Positions 15,001 to 29,000 of a DNA stretch of 64,000 nucleotides are shown piece after piece. The stretch is from Trichobilharzia regenti (Eukaryota > Platyhelminthes > Trematoda > Strigeidida > Schistosomatidae). The stretch lies in NCBI GenBank assembly GCA_944472135.2, contig OX235262.1, positions 83,302,903 through 83,366,902 on the forward strand, in the 5' to 3' direction. How positions within the stretch are numbered: position 1 is the stretch's first letter; each line of letters opens with the position of its first letter. Below the pieces are notes generated by a model. That model searched no databases, was not told the DNA's origin, and was given only the letters and a program-made list of their open reading frames with translations. The position numbers were made by a program, and so were the translations under genes.

Positions 15001-18000
15001 TCTAAAATGATTTTGAATGCATATTGCTGGGGGATCTTAAACAAGAAAATAGGAGTTTCTTAATACTCTTTATTTACGAGGATTTATTTACTAACTATAT
15101 CAACTCTAACAATTTAATTCTGGGAAATTTTATTTGAGGCATCATATTATCCACTTCAATAAAACCAGGGAAATCACTTTTTTAAACATTAATTGTTTAA
15201 ACCCATTTTCCTGAAACTAACTACAGCAGTCTGGCAGTGTGTAAGACAAAATCGGTTTCCATGAAAGCAAATAAAAACCACGAAGACTTCGTGATCAAAG
15301 TTAAATTGAGTTCTCTTAAGTCTTTTGGATGATATTTTACCGCTTTTAGTTTGATTTCAGCTTTAGAACTGCCGCATTTTTCAAATTAATACAACATAAA
15401 GCCAGATTGATACATTCAAGCGCCTTTAGGTTACAATTTGTGTCTTAAAACCTCATTTTGTATGTAAGATATAAAAATCTCTACTTCTAAATCAAAAGGC
15501 CGCCGTTCTTCACCATACGGACCATATGGATCATGTATTCTAATCGTTTGGTGTAAAGTATCTGGGATTTAATTCACACCTCTACTTGAACGATTATTAA
15601 TTTTGAAATATCTCTCATGGATGTTCATATACTTTGGAATAGAAATTTTCTTTACTTTTCGGTGAAAATGAGAAATAGGCACCTAACAGATGTGAATGTA
15701 CTAATGAACTCAGAAGAGCCGGTCATACCAAAACGTGGAATCCAGATAAATAACACTGTCTTCTTATCAAGGATGTTGAAATAAGTTTAAGGATATTAGA
15801 GAGTATATCTGGTTTGTCTAATGTTAGGCAAGACAGAGAATATTCAAATATTGGGTTGTAGGGATTTCGTTCATTGGTTACAGGACTTCATCATAAGGTG
15901 AAATTGGTTAGAGAACGATTGGAAAACCTGGGAGTACTGGACAGCTGTTTCACCCTAGTTTGGAACTCATCAGCAGTATGCACCCACCCATAAACGCGTT
16001 CGAACCCAGGACCTTCTGGTTACAAGGCTAGCTAACTCACAGATCATTGAGCCGCTGGGACCCGATCTAATGGCCCATGAATTTTAGCCTCTGCCGATTC
16101 ACGATGTAGCGCAACCGATAGCTAATGTCTACGGTGAGTATTTGTCCTCACACTAAACCTACTGTTACGTTTAGACGAGAAAGGTATTATGGTTAAGGTG
16201 AGGGAAAAAATAGAATAAGGTTAAGGATAGCTTAGAGTTATGGGTTACTTAGAGAGTCAAATTCGCTTTTTAGTCCAGTTGCTCGTTTTTGATCATTGGT
16301 ATGTTTGCACCTGTTGGTTGTCTACTCTTTAACTTTGCCTACTTCTCTAGTAATCCAGTTCTTTTTATTATTATTGTTCCTTTGGGTTCCGTATAGAACA
16401 TTATTATTATATCCTTTAGTTCCTAGAGGAAAATAGGGCTTCATCTGCGCACCTCCATTGCTTTCGGTTTTCTGCTAACTTTTTCACTCCGCTCCAATTC
16501 GGCCCACATGCTTTCATCTCCTCCTCGCATGACCTCCTCCAAGTCACCCTTGGACGACCAACTCGCCGTTTCCCTTTCGGGTTCCACTCGAGCAATGGCT
16601 TGTCTAGTGATGTCGCTTGATGATTTCCTCAGGGTGGGACCAATCCATCTCCATTTCTTCCTGCCTATTTGTTTCACGATCGGGTCCTGGTTGGTTCGCT
16701 CCCAGAGATCTTTGTTGCTGATCTTTTCTGGCCATCTGATCTTGGCGTATAGAACATAGAGCCTCAAAACACATCTTCAAGTTCTCTTGTTTTCTTCTAT
16801 CCCCTTCATCTGGATCCACGATTGCCCACAGTCTCTCTTCTCGTCTAACGACCTCCTCCATGTCACCCTCACACAGACGACCTCCTCGTCGCTTCCCATT
16901 TGTATTCTGCTCGAGTGACTGCTGTCAATGAGCGCGATATCATTCGACGGCCTCCCCAGAGTATGCCTAATCTATCTCCATTTTTTCCTACATATTGGTT
17001 GAACAATAGGTTCTTCTTGCTAATTCTTTATGGTCTTCTAGTCCTATTCATCCCCATCTATATGTCTTATTAACTTGGGTTATTTTAAATATTATTTTTT
17101 GCATACCTACTAGTAAAAAGCATTACGTTTTCAAAAGGAAAACCAATCTCATACATTTATTCCCCTTAATGAATTTGAACAAAGCAAGAACTACAGTTTT
17201 AGCAGAATAAAACGATACCATCTTTTATCTCGTTGCCTTCTCGTCAGCTGCTTACATGGCAAAGACATTATTAAATATATCTACAACAACAATTTCAACA
17301 TACTTGCACAGAGTTCAGTTTAAACAAAAATCAATCGATCAATATACTCATACACTAAAAATATATATACATATATAAATATGCAATATTAACCACTATT
17401 CCGAACAACAATAATAATCAAACACAATGGAAACTTTTAGCATTTCGCATTCGGACGAAAGAGAGGTGAAATTATCCAGTTACCAGGGCAAAGAAAGAGT
17501 GATAACCGCTTCTTTCTGGACGCATACCTCCACCTGTGTATACAAATTTACATGTATCTGCGGGAGCAGTTACATTGGAAGGACAGAAAGAAGGGCATAT
17601 CTACGATTTTCTGAACATATACCAAAAAGCTTACGTCTAAAGGGAACAAATGCTTTAAACAGTGCCATGACCAGGCATCTCCTCGACACGGGTCATGAGG
17701 TGGAAGTCGAAAAGTCGTTCAAAATGATCAATAGGCAAAAGAGCTCAATTCTCCTTAAGTTTGCTGAAGCCATTTCCATCAAGCGCCTGAAACCTGATTT
17801 ATGCGTCCAGAAAGAAGCGGTTATCAGCCTTTCCTTGCCCTGGTAACTGGATAATTTCACCTCTCTTTCCTCCGAATGTGAAATGCTAAAAGTTTCCATT
17901 GCGTTTGATTATTATTGTTCGGAATAGTGGTTAATATTGCATATTTATATATGGATATATATATTTTTAGTGTATGAGTATATTGATCGATTGATTTTTG

Positions 18001-20054
18001 TTTAAACTGAACTCTGTGCAAGTATGTTAAAATTGTTGTTGTAGATATATTTAATAATGTCTTTGCCATGTAAGCAGCTGACGAGAAGGCAACGAGATAA
18101 AAGATGGTATCATTTTATTCTGCTAAAACTGTAGTTCTTGCTTTGTTCGAAAACCAATCTATTTACGCCTACTCTTAATTTTCTATGAATTATTGATTGA
18201 AACTCACGAAATTTACATATATGTTGAAAAATATTACAAATCTTTAACCGGTTTTGTTCATTAATGCAAAATGTTAATATTAATACGCAAATAGTTTTGA
18301 TCGATGACCAACAAATTTTTGGCTGGTATTCTGAAAAGCATATATTGAGATCAACTGCCTGTACTCAGCGACGTGATAAACATGTATAATAAAACAGGTT
18401 ATTTGTCGGGCTGTATTTTCCGATTGGTAACAATTAATCAAAATGTGAATATCAACAATTATGACAAAAATTGATTAAGTCAGTATTGCGTCCAGATGTC
18501 TCAGACTTAGCAGTACCTGAGTAAGATATTGAAAGAACAATAGCAGAGTATTAAGGATAAGGTGAATTTAAGTGGTTTTAAGCAGAATATTTCTGCCTTA
18601 AGCATCTCTCACTGTTCTTTTCGGCTGTTACTATTATTACCTGTCTAAATAAGCGTGCACATATCAAATTCACTTGGTGCTGCAAAACACTACAGCTGTT
18701 TTAGCTTGAAGAATTTACTCCCACTGCTACAAACATTTATTCAATAGTCATTTTATTGGTTAAATAGTCTGTCTGAATTGTCTGCTTCAAAATGAATGTT
18801 TTTATCAGCTAAGACGTTTGTACAGTATGATTGCAGATGTTAAAGAAATTGATATTATTATCATCACCTTTCATGTAATCCATCCTGATAACCTTTAAAC
18901 CAAATTTTCGAAATTTGGAATCTCATCATCATCATCATTGTTCCCTTGGGTTCCTAGTGAGACATAGGGCTTCAACTGCACGTATCCACTTGCTTCTGTC
19001 TTCCTTCTGCTGTACTTTTCACCTGCATCCATATTGGTCCATACTGTTTCAACTCCTCTTCACATGATCTCCTCCATGACACCCTCGCACTGACTTCCCA
19101 CTTGCCGCTTCCCTTTCGAGTTCCACTCGAAGAACGGCCTGACGCGCGCGCGATGTCACCCAGCGGTTTCCTCAGCGAGTGTCCGTCAATCCATCTCCAC
19201 TTTCTCCTGCATATTTGTTGGTTGGCGATTAGTTCTTGTTTTGTTTGTTTCCAGCCATAGTTTTTTGTTGGTGATTGTTTCCGGCCCGCCCGGCCATCTG
19301 ATCTTCAGTATAGAGCCAGCGAAGACAGGTGTTGATAAAGGTAACGACTGCAACAGGCTGTTGGAAATATTCTTTGTGACCCGTTCGCCCGCCAAGTTTC
19401 TGATCCGTATAGAAGAGCTGACTGACTTGACGTTTCTGTTGAAAATCCAACTGAATTCTGTTGTTGATTCTGGCTGAGTGACAAAGATATCCAGATTGAT
19501 TTCAGGTCGATGAATGTGTTTCTCGCTCGACTTGACATCCTCGTCCGTTCCGACTTCCTGTAGTTGAGACAATGCGCCCTAGATAAGTGAATGAAGTAAT
19601 CTCTTTCAAACTTGAAATTTCATCAGATCATTATTTTATTTCATAAAATATTTTGTATACCGAAATCTGTACTGACTAAAGTGAAATTGGAGCCTAATAA
19701 TAACACTTGAGTCTCATAGCTGGATAGGTAGAAAGTCGTATTAGTCCTTCAGGGAGTGTAAATTTTAACTTTAGTTAACAGTTTTAAATGAGGACCAATT
19801 GACTTGAGAGATTTCTCTGCAGTTACAATTTTACTCGCCTAAATTTAAGGAATAATAATAACAACAATAAAGCTGTATTTCAAACATCAGGGTTAATACA
19901 GTCAACTTCAAGATTTGAAAATTAGTTAATAATCTGCAATGTACACATTCCTAGGAGTGAAATTTCACCGTAGTTTCCTTTGGAAAAGAAAGTTTTCAGA
20001 CCACAGGTTGATATGAGTACTATACAATTAATTACCTCAAATCAATCAGTATTA

Positions 20055-20094
<40 letters not shown>

Positions 20095-23000
20095 TATATA
20101 GTTCTACGCATAAATGCTTGCTTCTCTGATTACCATTTATGGTACCAAGTAGATGACACGATGTAATTTTAATAATTCGATCTCCAAAGGAAATCATGGT
20201 GAAATCTTCTTTCTCGAACTAAGAATTTGATTTATGCTAACTCCAGTTCGCCCAGATGTCTAGCTAGGAATTAGATGGTTAAAAAATTATTTGCCTCCCT
20301 GAGCTGAGTCAAACTGTGTACACAGCTGGCGCTAAACGAGTGAAACGGCTATCAAGTGTTTAGATCATCTCGATCTGGTTAGCAAGCAACACTGGTTGAC
20401 ATAAGTGATATAGTATTACTCATCTCAATCCGTCAGTAGTATATAATGAGTTAATATTCTGTACAGAAATACTCAGAGTAGTAAAATATATCCTTTTTGT
20501 ACGGGGTCTGCGGATAAAATAATAATCTGCAATGTATCATACCATGTAGTGTTGTTCCCTATGAAGAAAAACCAGTTCTTTGACAGATGGAAATTTTGCT
20601 GGCCCAGTGATTTAAGCAGACCACCACTTTTTTTAATAGTTATCACAGAAGAAGAATTTCTATTCCGAGACATTTTCATTCACATGACACATACAGACAT
20701 ACACAAAACTCTTCTGAACCGTTGAGTTTATTGATAGTTTTGCGATATTCACTTCTTTGTCCACTTTGATTTCACCTAAATATTTTTTCAAGATTCATAA
20801 CTCTTTCAATACTCTCAAGTCTGTGTAGAGGTCGACAGCACTCAACATGAAAAATAAGATCCGGATTTCCAACTCCAATGTGAAGTCAGTGCTACTGAAC
20901 GGACCAGAGACTTGGTACGTCATAAAAAGCACCTCAAACAAACTACAGACCTTCATCAACAGCTGTCTTGGCTTAATACTACTCAACATCAGACGGCACG
21001 AAAACAGCAGCAACAGAAATCTCTGGAAGTGAACCAACCTAACAGGAACCGATTATGCAACAAATATGCGGGAAGAATCGGTTGTAGACTGGTCATACTT
21101 TGAGAAAACCACCAAGTGATATCACACGCTAGACCATCGCTCAAGTGGAACTCGAAACGGAAGCGACGACTTAGTCATCAGTGCGAGAGTGACATGGAGG
21201 AGGTTATGTGAAGATAAGATGAAAGCATGTGGTCAGACATGGAGCCAGATGAAAACATTCGCAGGGAACCGAACTCAAAGGAGACGTGAGGCTGAAGCCC
21301 TATGTTTCTCTAGGAATTAAAGAAAACACTAATAATTCTTCGAGATTCAGAGTTTTTACCAACTGTTTATTTCATACAAATCTTTCTTTAGTGTAGCCTA
21401 CGTCTTTAAGATTGTCTTTCACTCCAGAGTTGTCTAATCGATTCATCTCATCAAAACTGTTTATTATTCATATTTTTTTAAAAAAAATATCCTGAGGAGC
21501 CTAAAAATAGCTGCTGATAGTCAACCAGTTATGATTCTCTTCCTCAAGAAAAGAAAAGAAAAACATTTTATCTTCGAAGGATAAAAATTCCTTTTAAATC
21601 CACTAGTTTTTTTGATTGTCTGTTTATTTTTTTGGTTAGTTGGTTTGTTTCTTTCCTTCCTTTGTTTCTTACTTCTAGTTTACATTGTGTGTGTGTGAGA
21701 GAGAGAGAGAGTTTGATTTTAACATTGACGCTGATGTATAATGTCAAGTTAAAAAAAAGAGTAATCTTGTTCTTTTTTCCTCATTTATTATTCCTTTATG
21801 TCATTACATATCATCTATGCTGCATAAACTTTCCATGTAGAAATAGGTGGAGTGAGTGTGTGTGCGTGCGTGCGTGAGGAATAGACAAAGGGAGAGTATA
21901 AGCAAACACGTAGTTGGAAAAGAGAAAACATTCGGATGTAAAACAGAAGAAACATCAAACTGGTTGATGGTAATGATGATGATGACGAAGATGATGACAG
22001 TTGCTTTTTTTAAATTATGGAAATTTCGTTGAACAATAATGCATAATGATATTTTTTGGCTTTGCCTTCGTGTGCTTTTTTTTCATTTTTTTCAGTTCAT
22101 GCAGAAACAGTGAACTCAGTTTTTTTTTAAAAAAAAGAGTAAGGATATTTGTGCTATTTCTCGACAGGGTAACATAAAATTAGTATATGTGTATATTGAT
22201 ATAAGAATAAAACTTGTGCACTATGGTAGAGTGTAATTCCATGATGGGTAAATTTTGTTTTGATAAAGTCACAGTAATGTTTACTGATGACCACGTTTTG
22301 AGCACAATTACGGCGGCCTGCTTAAACCTTGGGCTATTAAAATTTTCTGTCACTTATATTGCATCTGTTTACTTGGATTTATTTTGTTTTAATTATTCAA
22401 TTATGTGTCTAAATCGTATTACTTACTCTCGCGATAATTTTTTAAATGTTTTCAACCTGATGATTTAACGAGTATATAATAACCTTAAGAAAAAGCATCA
22501 TGGTGGGTGGCAAAGATCCCTTAAGTGTACTCCACTGCATCAGATGACTGTTCCTGTGATTATGAGCACAAATTGCAGGTCATTACCGAACAAGATTAAT
22601 TACTTGGATGCTCTATTATGTTCAAATATTTATCGTGATACAAGTGTAATAACGCTTCAAGAAACTTGGCTGTACGATTCATATGATGACAATTTAATCT
22701 TACTGAATGGTTTCAATGTGTACAGACAAAACCGAAGTAGTTCAAGGAAGAAGCGAGGTGGTGTTGTTGCTACTTTTATCAATTCTCAGTGGTATGTTGC
22801 CAACAACGTCTGTTTTAAATTCTCGAATGACCATAATGAAAACAAGTCTGAAGTCAAGTACCTTGGATTAATTCTTTCTACTGACCTATCTTGGTCTTCC
22901 CATGTCTTAGCGATTTCTGAAAGAATATTTCGTCTGACTTTTTACATTAAGAAGTTGAGGCACTCAGGCATAACCCAACCCCTACTCTTACAGTTTGTCA

Positions 23001-26000
23001 ACTCGCATACTTTACCTATTCTTCTTTACTGTTCACCCTTGCTTATTCTTTCCTGGATTGCTTAAAAAAGACTGTGTCATACTTCGTAGAACTCTGAAGA
23101 CTGTCAGTAGGACGAGTGGTGTCCCATTGGGCCATATCGTTGACATTGTCACTGAAAGGCACTTGATGTCATGTAACAAATTTGCTGAAGGAATTTTGTC
23201 AGACTCTGAGCACCCACTGTACTCGCAGCTCCAACCTTGTGTCTCCTCAGGTAAAACAAGAAGTCTTTTCAGAAGACGTACGTCTAAGTATAAAAATTCC
23301 ACTACACCATATTTAGTACGTACTTTATGTGATGAAAATAGTGTCAGGCATGAACCAACTAACCTTCTTTGCACTACTAAATAAACCATTTCCTCCACGC
23401 TTACAGTACCAAACTTTATTGTTATTGTATTTCTTATATTCATAATCCTCTCAATTTTTTGTTATTTATTTATTCTTCATAAGTGTGAACATAATTTAGG
23501 CTGTGTGAATAACTGTTAATCTTGTATTTCCCCTCACTATACTCTATCAACAGAACATTAGATCCAATAATCTATAACATGCTACAGTTCCCGAACTGAA
23601 TCGACAATAATGTTTGAAACAAACTCACTGTTATTAATTATTATAATTATATTTATTGATCTCAATTCGTGCTTCGAATATTTTTGACTTTATATCGTAA
23701 ACGTGGACAAATTCCTCTGGTTACTTTTGTTTTAATTTTTAATTTTATTTATATTTTAAGTAAATCAGATGCAATATTGTGACAAATGCTGCGAATTCTA
23801 TTCTGTATAAGTACTGTTTTTGGAATAAAGTAAATTAAATTATTATAAATTATTACTATAAATTTATTGCTCATAATCATATCAAGGTTATCACACGACT
23901 TCCTAACTTCATTTATATAGCTAATTCATTTGAGATGAAAAATAAACTAAATGACATTCAACTAGAGAATGATGAAACAATGGTTAGTTTTGATATAACT
24001 AGTCTTTATACCAGTCAATATGGCCTTAGAAGCAGTTAAAAAAAAATTATCTGCAGACCCCGAACTCACTTATAAGACGAAACAACCCACTGACGAAATT
24101 ATTTTAGGGATTCAGTTATGCCTCACATCCACTGTCTTTAGATTCCAAGGAAAAATATATAAACAAACTAAAGCTCTAGCAGTGGGATGGATCACCAATA
24201 TCCCCTATCGTAGCAGATTTCTTTATGCACAGCTGGTAAAATATTGCTCTTAATATATTTAATCCTACTCTAAAAATATGCTGGAGATGTGTGGATTACA
24301 CTTTCACAGTGTTAAAAACAGAACATATCTCTATCTTCTTGACACATAAAAAACTCACTAGTGCAGGGAATAAAATTCACACTTGAAGCGGAAAATGAAC
24401 AAGGAGAATTGGCTATGTTAGATTGTAAAATAAAACGAATAGAAGAAGGCAAACTACACACTAGTGTTTATAGAAAACCAACGCATTCTAATAGATATTT
24501 AGACTTTAATACATCTCATCCGTTAACTGTTAAGGCAGGCTTAGTTAAGTGTCTAACAAACCGAGCAGTAGCACTAAGTAGCACAAGAAAAGACTTAAAT
24601 GACGAAATAAAACTGATAGAAGAAGCTTTGGTGTTGAATAGCTATCCTTTAAAATTCATTAGGAATATCGGAAAAGGCCAAAAGCAAAATAAAAATAATT
24701 GTGGAACTAGTAATGATAACATGAATAAGAGAGAATATTAGTCATCTACAGTTATACCATATAAGGAGGGTACATCTGAGAACCTACGTAATATTCTGAA
24801 TAAAGCAGGAATTAGAGTGGCATTTAAACCCACAAACTCACTCAGGGGCAAGCTCTGTAAGCTAAAAGACCCCGTCGGTGGACCCAATTAAACAAAATAA
24901 TATAATTTACAAAATAACTTGCAATGACTGCGGGGTCAACTACATGGGTCAAACTAGTAGGTCAGGGGTAGTCAGATTGTCAGTACATAAAAATTTAGCT
25001 GGAGTAAGAATGGTTGACCCCGAGAAGATAAGTAATTTAGAAAAACAAACTCAGCAGTTGCACTGTATGCATTAACACATAACCACACAATAGGGTGATA
25101 GGAGAGGGTTAAAATTCTAAAAAGTAATCTAGGTAGGTGGAGAGAGAGGTTGATTACTGAATCCTGCCTGATTCATTGAGTCTACACGTGCAATAGGAAT
25201 GACTCATCACTCATACCGGAAATATGGAGAATGCTACTATCAATCAAAACAAGTGAAAAACAATGGAACTATATAAATGAAGTTAAGAAGTCGTGTGATT
25301 ACCTTGATATGATTATGAGGGGCAATAAATTGTGCTCGAAACGTCATCAGTAAACATTAGAGTATAAATGTATATGTATATATATACGGCACTATCCATT
25401 AAGACACTAATGTCCAAGTTTTCTAAGTCCTTTTTTGTGACAAACTAACATTAATAACCAAAGAACATAGGTCAGACCTTAAGTCGTAGTTCGGGATTCC
25501 TCATCAGTACACGATAAAAAAAAACTCTAGGAAAAATCAAAAACCAGACGCTTAATAGACGAACATTTTAACTCTGATTTACTCGGTGGAGATCCACAGA
25601 CCCATGGTCATTTCACTACTAACGTCTCCCTGCTTTGAGTATGCCAACTAACCTCATATCAGAGAGTACTGCGCTGCTGAATGTGTTTCTTTTCAATCCA
25701 ATCCAATAAATTGTAGGTAACATTTTGTTATTACAAAGACAGAGACGGCAAACAGAGATGTGAGAGATATATATAAATCCCTTACATAACTTCTAAGTTG
25801 CCTTGTTTCCATTCCCCTGAAAATCAGTAGAATCGATTGAATTCTCTCACTTTTTTAATTGTCTCTCAGAATTTTCTGAAAACGATCTTAAACTGGAGAT
25901 ATGCATTTTTATAGTGTTTATCATGCCAATGGCCCAGTGGTAAGACAGTTGCTGAGACCAAATTTAGGCGAATACACCCATAATTTTTATAACACTTGTA

Positions 26001-29000
26001 AACCTTGAACAAAATTTGAACTTATATATGTATATATATTAAGTACAACAGAAACGATCTGCTTCGGCTGAGATTCAGTAGACTTCAGTCTTCATCTCAA
26101 AAGGCTCTCATGAGGCCATGCATTCATTTTCTTTACCAGATAAGTCCAATTCACTGCATTCACGTGGTAGAAGTGTTCCTCTGGAGCCTAAAATCTGAAA
26201 AGTTGATATGCATATCCACCTAGGAGAGTTGGAAAACCCTCATTCCAGACCTACAGCATGCTTGAAATGCACAATCCGAATGTATCAAATAGCTCATGAA
26301 CCTGTTTCGGTCATCGGAAACCGTGAAATGTACCTCCTGACGCTGTCCCGTTGTTTTATGTATCAGAGTTCAAGTGAAGGGCTCCGGTCGTCCTTTAAGA
26401 CAACCCACCTTGGCAGTATCCCAGACCTTGGAGAAACTATAAAACAACAATTTCAGTTGTTTGACGTATCTCTTGATGCTGATAATGTACCACCATAATG
26501 TAATGATAAATAAATAAACAATAGAAACACATGCATCTTATTACCACCTTTTATCTAATATAATCTCTATCTGTGTTTCTGACATGTTATCTGCTTATGT
26601 TTTAAATAGATTTCAAATAAATGACGAAAATTTTAAAAGCTTGCGCGTTTTTCGTTTTGCAAGACAAAACAGCCGTCAGTCACTACTGTTATTTTTGGAA
26701 GACATATATCACTTACTGATGTCACTTCCAGATGGTGAAGTAAATTTTCCGGCAGTTTGTGATTGATATAAGCACTTGTGATATACTTTAAACTAAGCTA
26801 TGCGCTTTTTTGAGTGTCTTTTTATTATGATTCAGCTTTTATTGGTCCACTATGCTTCTGTGAGATGGATAGGTTGGTATACGAGCTAAGCCATATCTTG
26901 AAACAAACTTATCATATCAGTAGTCTGTAATCCTCGTTAAATAAATCCCTTTTGATTGAAACAATAATGAACAGACTGTAATTTGCATAACAAAAGATGT
27001 TATCCATTTCATAAATCATATAACTTCAGAATTAATTCTTTATTGCAGTTCACTTTTTAAAATTACTCGATTAGCATATTTGAAGGAATACTTCCAAACA
27101 ATCCTAGATTTTTAAGTGTTGGTTTGTAGGGATTTGATTGGCTACAGGTATTCATCATGAGCTGACATTGGTTAGAGAACCATTGGAAAACTTTGGAGTA
27201 CTGGACAGCTGTTTCGTCCTAGTTTGTTACGTTAGTTACGTAGTAGAATATAATAGTGTGAGGAGACGCGAGATTCTTTCTAAAAATTTGTCGTCATCAG
27301 TTTTGATCACTAAGTGAATGAAGTTCGAGAACCACTGTAAACTAGGCAGCTCTTAAAAGCCGTTTCGTCAGTGTTCGGAACTCTTCATCAGTTTATATCC
27401 ATAACCCTGTCGATCAGAGATCGAATACAGGACTTTCTAGTTACAAGAAGAACTCGCCACTGGGATGGAATCCAATGACCCATCAGTTCTAACCTCTACC
27501 AATTTGTGAGGTAGCGCGGCCACCAGCAAGTGTAGCTGATTATTATTCTCCTCATACCCAACTTAGCGGAACCCACTGATGATGACTTCTCTCTAGAACT
27601 TGATGCAACTCCATCCTGTACTGAAACATTGGTAACCACTTGTTTAACTTTCAGACGTTGGCTTCTCGTTTGTCTAACTTTACCAGAACAAATATAATAA
27701 TAATAATGATAACAGCTTTATTCCAAACAGTATTTGTGGTACAGGTATGGAATTTTCAGCCTGCATTACAATATATTGCATCTAATTACCTCATACATTT
27801 TATAAGATTTTAGAATCAAAAAGCAACGCCAAAAATAGATAAATAAAAAGAGAAATAAAAACAACAGCGTTGCGTTTTCATTTTAAACAATGCACCACAG
27901 GATATGAAATATAAAATTGGTGTGTAATAGAAGATGAGAACAAAAGTGTATTAGTAACGAGGAAAGGAAAACAGAAACTAATGGGACTATTTGTTAGAGT
28001 GTCTCAGTAAGCTGATCGTGTCATACCTAACGGATTTCTCATCACATAACAGCTGTTCCAGATATGGTATTGTGGAGTTTTTGTACTTGGTAGTCCTAGC
28101 ATATAGCCTCTTATAGCTGCTTCTAGTTCGACCAGATGAAATGCAAGGAGACAGCTGCGTATAGAGAGGATTCTCGGAGTCTGACAATATAGTATTCGCT
28201 AGTTTCTTACATGACATTATATGTCTATCCACATTAGTGTTAACCAGTTGGTTTAACGATATCCCACTTGCCCTACTAACGGCTTTTAGTGCCCATCTCA
28301 GCAAAGCAAAGTCTTTTTAAGTAGTCCAGGAAAGATTAATGGGGAACAGTAAAGGGGGATGGGTAGAATGCAAGAATTGACAAACTGAGAAATCAAAGAC
28401 TGGTTTATGCCAGACTGCCTAAATTTCCTAATGTAGAATGATACTGAATTTCATTGTGTATGTTTCTTTTTCGCAGGAGAAAACCAGGTTGTTTCCATAA
28501 CCTTTGCACCTGATCATGAGAGTGAAACATATCAACAAACTTTTCTGATAACGCTTCATTCGCAGGTGAGTCTAGTAAAACTATAATCTTACTAATGACA
28601 ACAATTCAACCAATCATATTTTTGCAGTCTTTTCTTAAACTCCATATAACTGCTACAGGAACTTGTTGATACATTTTCATAATGCACTTCTAACTGCAAA
28701 ATTTGCTGTGTAGAATATCTAGATACTAATAATTAACTTCTAGCTGAAGGAGTAAAATCTAAGAAGTGTGTAGCACTCTATTTAAGAGTACCCACATCAA
28801 ATTTATCATTGTTCATATGTGAATTCATATTAAAATAAAAAATGCACCTTTAATACAACCGATAGCATCTAATTTTTAGACCACACAATGTTTAATCGTT
28901 CACTTCACTTCAGCAGATGTTTTATCAGTTACAGGATTTCATCATGAGCTGACATTGGTCAGAGAATCATTGGAAAATCTGGGCGTACTGGACAGCTGTT

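Larger units (their letters stand above)
17150..18148 (+). mobile_element. Palindromic Penelope-like element with target-site duplication
   Basis: Arms 17177-17525 and 17801-18148 are inverted copies of about 348 bp; the 275-bp centre encodes GIY-YIG (CVYKFTCICGSSYIGRTERR, then LRFSEHIPKSLRLKG). The frame 17427-17846 has 139 codons and ends PDLCVQKEAVISLSLPW. A perfect 12-bp duplication GAAAACCAATCT flanks the whole palindrome (17138-17149 and 18149-18160). The element is truncated to the endonuclease and 3' UTR, with no reverse transcriptase. Confidence 0.85.
22190..25370 (+). mobile_element. Penelope-like element, interrupted by a LINE
   Basis: The + strand reads PLE reverse-transcriptase relics (KLSADPELTYKTKQPTDEII and VFRFQGKIYKQTKALAVGWI), then KLHTSVYRKPTHSNRYLDFN, the PLE RT-to-endonuclease tract, then NIIYKITCNDCGVNYMGQTS (GIY-YIG). 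Its 3' end (25268-25360) recurs inverted at 23861-23921 and, beyond the LINE, at 22190-22313. The LINE 22314-23858 sits inside the left inverted end. Several frameshifts. Confidence 0.75.

Noticed and set aside
16508..16759. 83-codon + frame in the RTE region
   Set aside because: Opposite strand to the real RTE coding frame.
23033..23443. 136-codon frame on the - strand
   Set aside because: Antisense shadow of the LINE C-terminus on the + strand.
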